From positions 1 to 8,426 of the forward strand of contig NZ_CAMIFY010000079.1 in the NCBI RefSeq assembly GCF_946222985.1: a stretch of DNA of 8,426 nucleotides. Reading direction: 5' to 3'. Shown here one piece after another: positions 6,362 through 8,426 of the stretch. The notes beneath the pieces were generated by a model. It made no database searches. It saw only the letters and a program-made list of their open reading frames with translations, and had not been told where the DNA came from. The DNA comes from an uncultured Corynebacterium sp. GTDB taxonomy: Bacteria; Actinomycetota; Actinomycetes; Mycobacteriales; Mycobacteriaceae. Numbering within the stretch: the first letter of the stretch is position 1; each line of letters begins with the position of its first letter. A program made the translations under genes and the position numbers.

Positions 6362-7318
6362 ATGAACCATTCGGGGGGACGGTTCCACGGCGACGCGCGC
6401 CCGGGGAGGCCACCGCACGTACGCACGCGGGCGCAACTGCGCGAAATCGGGCTGACCAGAACGGACATCACCGCGTCGCTGGACCGCGGGTGGCTCGTCC
6501 GCGAAAAACACGGCACCTACGCCCTGACCGTCACCGAACTGCGCCTGCGCATGGAACTGGTGCTGGTCAGGTCACCGGAGGCGGTGTTCTCCCACCGCAC
6601 CGCCGCACACGCCCACCGGCTGAAGGCGCGGCTTCCCGACGAGCTCGAGGTCATCGTCCCCCGATCGCGCCGCAGCCCCCGGGGCGCCCGCGGGCACTCG
6701 CGCCGCCACGTCCAGGCCGTCGTCATCGACGGGATCGCGTTCACCACCGTCGCCCAAACCCTCTCCGACCTGCTCGACATTTGGCCGCACCGCGCCGTGG
6801 CAGAAACCATCGACGACCACTTCCCCACCATGTCCTCCCGCTCCGCGGTCCTCGCCGACGCCCGCCGGCTGCCCGCCCGTCAGGCCAACCGCCTGCTCGC
6901 GCTGCTGGAGTGGGCACCGGAAAACCGCCGCTCGAAAATCGAGGGGCACCTCGCCCGGGCGCTGCAGATGCGCGGCCTGACCGTGCGGCTCAACGTCCGC
7001 ATCGGGCCGTACGTGTGGGACATCTACATCGTCGAGGCGAACCTCGTCGTCGAGTTCGATTCCATGAAGTTCCACGCCAACGAAGACGTGTTTCGCGTCG
7101 ACCGCGCCCGCCAGAACAACCTGGTGCGCAGGGACGTGCGGATCCTCCGGTACGCCGACTACGACCTCGCCCACCGCTTCCGGGACGTCGTCGACGAAAT
7201 TTGCGACGAGGTCGCCCACGCCCTCGGCTCCCCGCGCACCGCGTCGCGGTGGGACACGACGCATTGCCGGGACATCTACCTCAACCTCGAGCGCGAGAGC
7301 GACTGGCGGCCGAGGTAG
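6362..7318 (+). CDS. AbiEi-type winged-helix / DUF559 (Vsr-like nuclease fold) protein
   Basis: This 318-residue soluble protein belongs to a common actinobacterial family of unknown function. Residues about 20-56 form an AbiEi-antitoxin-like winged-helix segment (RTRAQLREIGLTRTDITASL, then GWLVREKHGTYAL). The middle carries the family's FSHRTAAHAHRL (76-87) and a VDG-type VVIDGIAFTTVAQTLSDLL segment. The C-terminus resembles DUF559/Vsr-like PD-(D/E)xK nucleases: Asp220 in VWDIYI, then Glu231 and Asp233 in VVEFDSMKFH with Lys236, and a basic FRVDRARQNNLVRRDVRILRY run. I chose the ATG at 6362 because family homology begins shortly after it; the same frame stays open further upstream but that part is antisense to ppk2. 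No partner toxin gene is visible, so it looks like an orphan. Nuclease activity or a role in phage defence would be inference. Confidence 0.8.
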   Translation: MNHSGGRFHGDARPGRPPHVRTRAQLREIGLTRTDITASLDRGWLVREKHGTYALTVTELRLRMELVLVRSPEAVFSHRTAAHAHRLKARLPDELEVIVPRSRRSPRGARGHSRRHVQAVVIDGIAFTTVAQTLSDLLDIWPHRAVAETIDDHFPTMSSRSAVLADARRLPARQANRLLALLEWAPENRRSKIEGHLARALQMRGLTVRLNVRIGPYVWDIYIVEANLVVEFDSMKFHANEDVFRVDRARQNNLVRRDVRILRYADYDLAHRFRDVVDEICDEVAHALGSPRTASRWDTTHCRDIYLNLERESDWRPR

Positions 7319-7348
7319 GCGGGGTTCGGGTTTCGCTTCGCCGAGCGG

Positions 7349-7410
7349 CGCACTGCCGCGGCCGAAATGAGGCGGGTTCCCAGAGAATCCCGTGCACCTC
7401 ACCCTCGCGG
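7349..7410. repeat. Internally deleted copy (62 bp) of the 238-bp tandem repeat
   Basis: This block begins like the full units (CGCACTGCCGCGGCCGAAAT) and ends like them (CACC then CTCGCGG), but lacks about 176 bp from the middle. The junction falls at a short sequence close to GCACATCACC that occurs twice in each full unit, near its 45th and 220th base. Deletion between those short direct repeats explains its form. Confidence 0.75.
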
Positions 7411-7648
7411 CGCACTGCCGAGGCCGAAATAGGGCGGGTTACCAAAGAACCCCACGCACATCACCCGCCCGACGCAGTGCCCGAACGGGTGATCGTGCGT
7501 TTCGATACACCGTGCCAAGTAGCACTCCCGACCACCTGGGCTTCCACCTCGCACGTTCCGCCACGGTGTACCCAATTGCACAATCAACCCGCGAGCCGGC
7601 CGGTTCCGCGGCATCACCAGCTCCACCGCGGGCACATCACCCTCGCGG
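7411..7648. repeat. 238-bp tandem repeat, unit A
   Basis: Unit A aligns without gaps to unit B at about 208 of 238 positions by my count. It carries the conserved inverted repeat at 7485-7593. Open frames through it give no recognisable protein and lack ribosome binding sites, so I treat it as non-coding. Confidence 0.9.
7485..7593. other. Conserved stem-loop of repeat unit A
   Basis: The left arm (7486-7514) and right arm (7562-7593) are imperfect inverted copies of about 29 bp. The inner part TACACCGTG / CACGGTGTA is perfect over 9 bp, and the outer part pairs CGGGT.ATC.TGC with GCA.AATCAACCCG. An inner CCAAGT...ACCTGG hairpin sits in the loop. The structure recurs in the other two units. 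Confidence 0.65.
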
Positions 7649-7886
7649 CGCACTGCCGCGGCCGAAATAGGGCGGGTTACCAAGGAATCCCGCGCACATC
7701 ACCCGCCCGACGCAGCGCCCGAGCGGGTAATCGTGCATTTCGATACACCGTGCCAGGTAGCACTCCCGGCCACCTGGGCTTCCCCCTGACCGATTCCGCA
7801 ACGGTGTACCAAATTGCACGATCGCCCCGCGAGCCGGCCGATTCGGCCCCATCGCCAGCTCCGCCGCGGGCACATCCCGCTCGCAG
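7649..7886. repeat. 238-bp tandem repeat, unit B
   Basis: This unit directly follows unit A with exactly the same 238-bp period. A small hairpin spans the A/B junction (CGCGGC 7644-7649 with GCCGCG 7655-7660). The long inverted repeat is at 7723-7831. Confidence 0.9.
7723..7831. other. Conserved stem-loop of repeat unit B
   Basis: It has the same arms as in unit A. Here the inner stem is TACACCGT / ACGGTGTA, the outer part pairs ATCGTGC with GCACGAT, and the loop hairpin is a perfect CCAGGT / ACCTGG. Confidence 0.65.
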
Positions 7887-8066
7887 CGCACTCCCGCGGC
7901 CGAAATAGGGTGGGTTACCAAAGAATCCAGCTCACATCACCCGCCCGATGCAGCGCCCAAGCGGGTGATCGTGCAGTTCGATACACCGTGCCAAGTAGCA
8001 CTCCCGACCACCTGGACATTCACCTCGCCGATTTCGCGACGGTGTACCCAATTGCACGATCGCCCC
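7887..8066. repeat. 238-bp tandem repeat, unit C (3'-truncated, about 180 bp)
   Basis: The third copy keeps phase and similarity for about 180 bp, through the complete inverted repeat at 7961-8069, and then diverges. The lost 3' part is replaced by sequence leading into the right copy of the 41-bp direct repeat. Confidence 0.85.
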
Positions 8067-8069
8067 GCG
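7961..8069. other. Conserved stem-loop of repeat unit C
   Basis: Left and right arms match at about 25 of 30 positions, including GATCGTGCA and TACACCGT blocks. The stem-loop is complete although the unit's 3' end is lost. Confidence 0.65.
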
Positions 8070-8097
8070 GTCTGGCGAGTTTGGCGGGCGGCAACGC

Positions 8098-8138
8098 GGG
8101 GTTTTTCGCTTGACGACGGGCACGCGGCCGCGGGCAGA
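8098..8138 (+). repeat. Right copy of the 41-bp direct repeat flanking the accessory module
   Basis: This is the partner of 6167-6207, in the same orientation, with four mismatches. It lies between the truncated repeat unit C and the groEL terminator. Confidence 0.75.
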
Positions 8139-8145
8139 CACGCGA

Positions 8146-8191
8146 AAGAGGGCCCCGCACCACACGAAACCGTGTGATTCGGGGCCCTCTT
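8146..8191 (-). terminator. Terminator downstream of groEL
   Basis: A perfect 12-bp stem (8146-8157 with 8180-8191) encloses a second hairpin, CACACG (8161-8166) with CGTGTG (8171-8176). On the - strand it lies about 100 nt past the groEL stop and ends in CTCTTT, so it reads as the groEL terminator. Confidence 0.75.
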
Positions 8192-8215
8192 CGAGCAAGT
8201 GCCGATGGGCGCGTT

Positions 8216-8233
8216 CACCGGGCGAACCCGGTG
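8216..8233 (-). other. Small hairpin in the groEL 3' untranslated region
   Basis: CACCGGG and CCCGGTG form a perfect 7-bp stem. In the groEL transcript the loop reads UUCG, a stable tetraloop. It may slow 3' decay or help termination. Confidence 0.5.
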
Positions 8234-8256
8234 GACGAATTCACCCTTTGGGCGAA

Positions 8257-8282
8257 CCCGCCGGACTGATTCGCCCGGCGGG
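8257..8282 (-). other. Hairpin just after the groEL stop codon
   Basis: CCCGCCGG (8257-8264) and CCGGCGGG (8275-8282) pair over 8 bp with a 10-nt loop, beginning 9 nt after the stop. Together with the hairpin at 8216-8233 it comes from an imperfect direct repeat beginning GGGCGAACCCG (at 8220 and 8250). Confidence 0.5.
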
Positions 8283-8291
8283 CGGGGTGGC

Positions 8292-8426
8292 TTAGAAGCC
8301 GCCCATGCCGCCCATCTCGTCGCCGCCCGGCATGGCCGGGGCGGCCGGCTCGGGCTTGTCGGCGACGACCGCCTCGGTGGTGAGGAACAGCGCGGCGATC
8401 GACGCGGCGTTCTGCAGCGCCGAGCG
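8292..8426 (-). CDS. groEL2: Chaperonin GroEL2, C-terminal 44 residues (partial)
   Basis: The gene enters from the right edge; only its last 44 codons and TAA stop are in the window. The product is the 60-kDa chaperonin that refolds proteins in an ATP-driven barrel with GroES in the cytoplasm. The segment RSALQNAASIAALFLTTEAV is the highly conserved helix near the GroEL C-terminus, and the end GGDEMGGMGGF is the Gly/Met-rich tail. The tail marks it as the essential GroEL2 type of actinobacteria rather than the His-rich GroEL1 type. Its 5' end, and any promoter or CIRCE/HspR control, lie outside the window. Confidence 0.95.
   Translation of the reverse strand, partial: RSALQNAASIAALFLTTEAVVADKPEPAAPAMPGGDEMGGMGGF

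Noticed and set aside
6346..7908. 520-codon + strand frame running through the DUF559 gene and the repeats
   Set aside because: It is an off-frame shadow of the DUF559 gene, Arg/Pro/His-rich, that merely continues into the repeats.
7399..7921. Two similar 94-residue - strand frames (7399-7683 and 7637-7921), one per repeat unit
   Set aside because: They begin with TTG, have no ribosome binding site, and about 20 of 94 residues differ from about 30 base changes, so there is no sign of selection on protein. They overlap each other and reflect the DNA repeat.
7349..8069. CRISPR array
   Set aside because: The units are 238 bp and contiguous, with no short repeat separated by unique spacers and no cas genes.
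7349..8069. Insertion sequence or transposase remnant
   Set aside because: No transposase-like frame or terminal inverted repeats at the array ends; the inverted repeats are internal to each unit.

Overview
The window is high-GC DNA from an actinobacterium, most likely a high-GC Corynebacterium or close relative. The base composition, promoters placed 6-7 nt before start codons (leaderless mRNAs), the Gly/Met-tailed GroEL2 and the groEL2 / ppk2 neighbourhood all point that way. The genus is inferred, not proven.

Layout. (1) 1-460: a small single-domain rhodanese gene (61-357, +) with a leaderless-type promoter and its own terminator. (2) 470-5131: a two-gene operon on the + strand. A MarR-family regulator (504-1058) with a strikingly lysine-rich C-terminus overlaps, by GTGA, a 1340-residue membrane-bound, single-module non-ribosomal peptide synthetase of the Pls/PosA type (1055-5077). 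That is the architecture known from epsilon-poly-L-lysine synthetase: adenylation domain, carrier domain, then membrane segments alternating with three hexapeptide-helix-like C domains. A strong bidirectional hairpin (5096-5131) ends the operon. (3) 5168-6067: a convergent polyphosphate kinase 2 gene (- strand). (4) 6068-8291: accessory DNA between ppk2 and groEL2. It holds an orphan AbiEi/DUF559-type protein with a nuclease-like C-terminus (6362-7318, +) and a tandem array of a 238-bp repeat (7349 to about 8066), each full unit carrying a long conserved inverted repeat. A 41-bp direct repeat flanks the whole module. (5) 8292-8426: the 3' end of groEL2 (- strand), with hairpins and a terminator downstream.

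How it fits together. The operon probably makes and exports a short isopeptide-linked homopolymer of a basic amino acid (lysine, ornithine, diaminobutyrate or similar), controlled by the co-transcribed MarR protein. PPK2, next door and convergent, handles polyphosphate, the opposite kind of polymer (polyanion). In Corynebacterium glutamicum the groEL2-ppk2 interval is, from memory, where the cell-wall channel genes porH/porA lie; here no such small genes are visible and the interval is filled by the nuclease-like gene and the repeat array. The best candidates for something undescribed are the 238-bp structured repeat array and the lysine-rich MarR tail coupled to a polycation synthetase.
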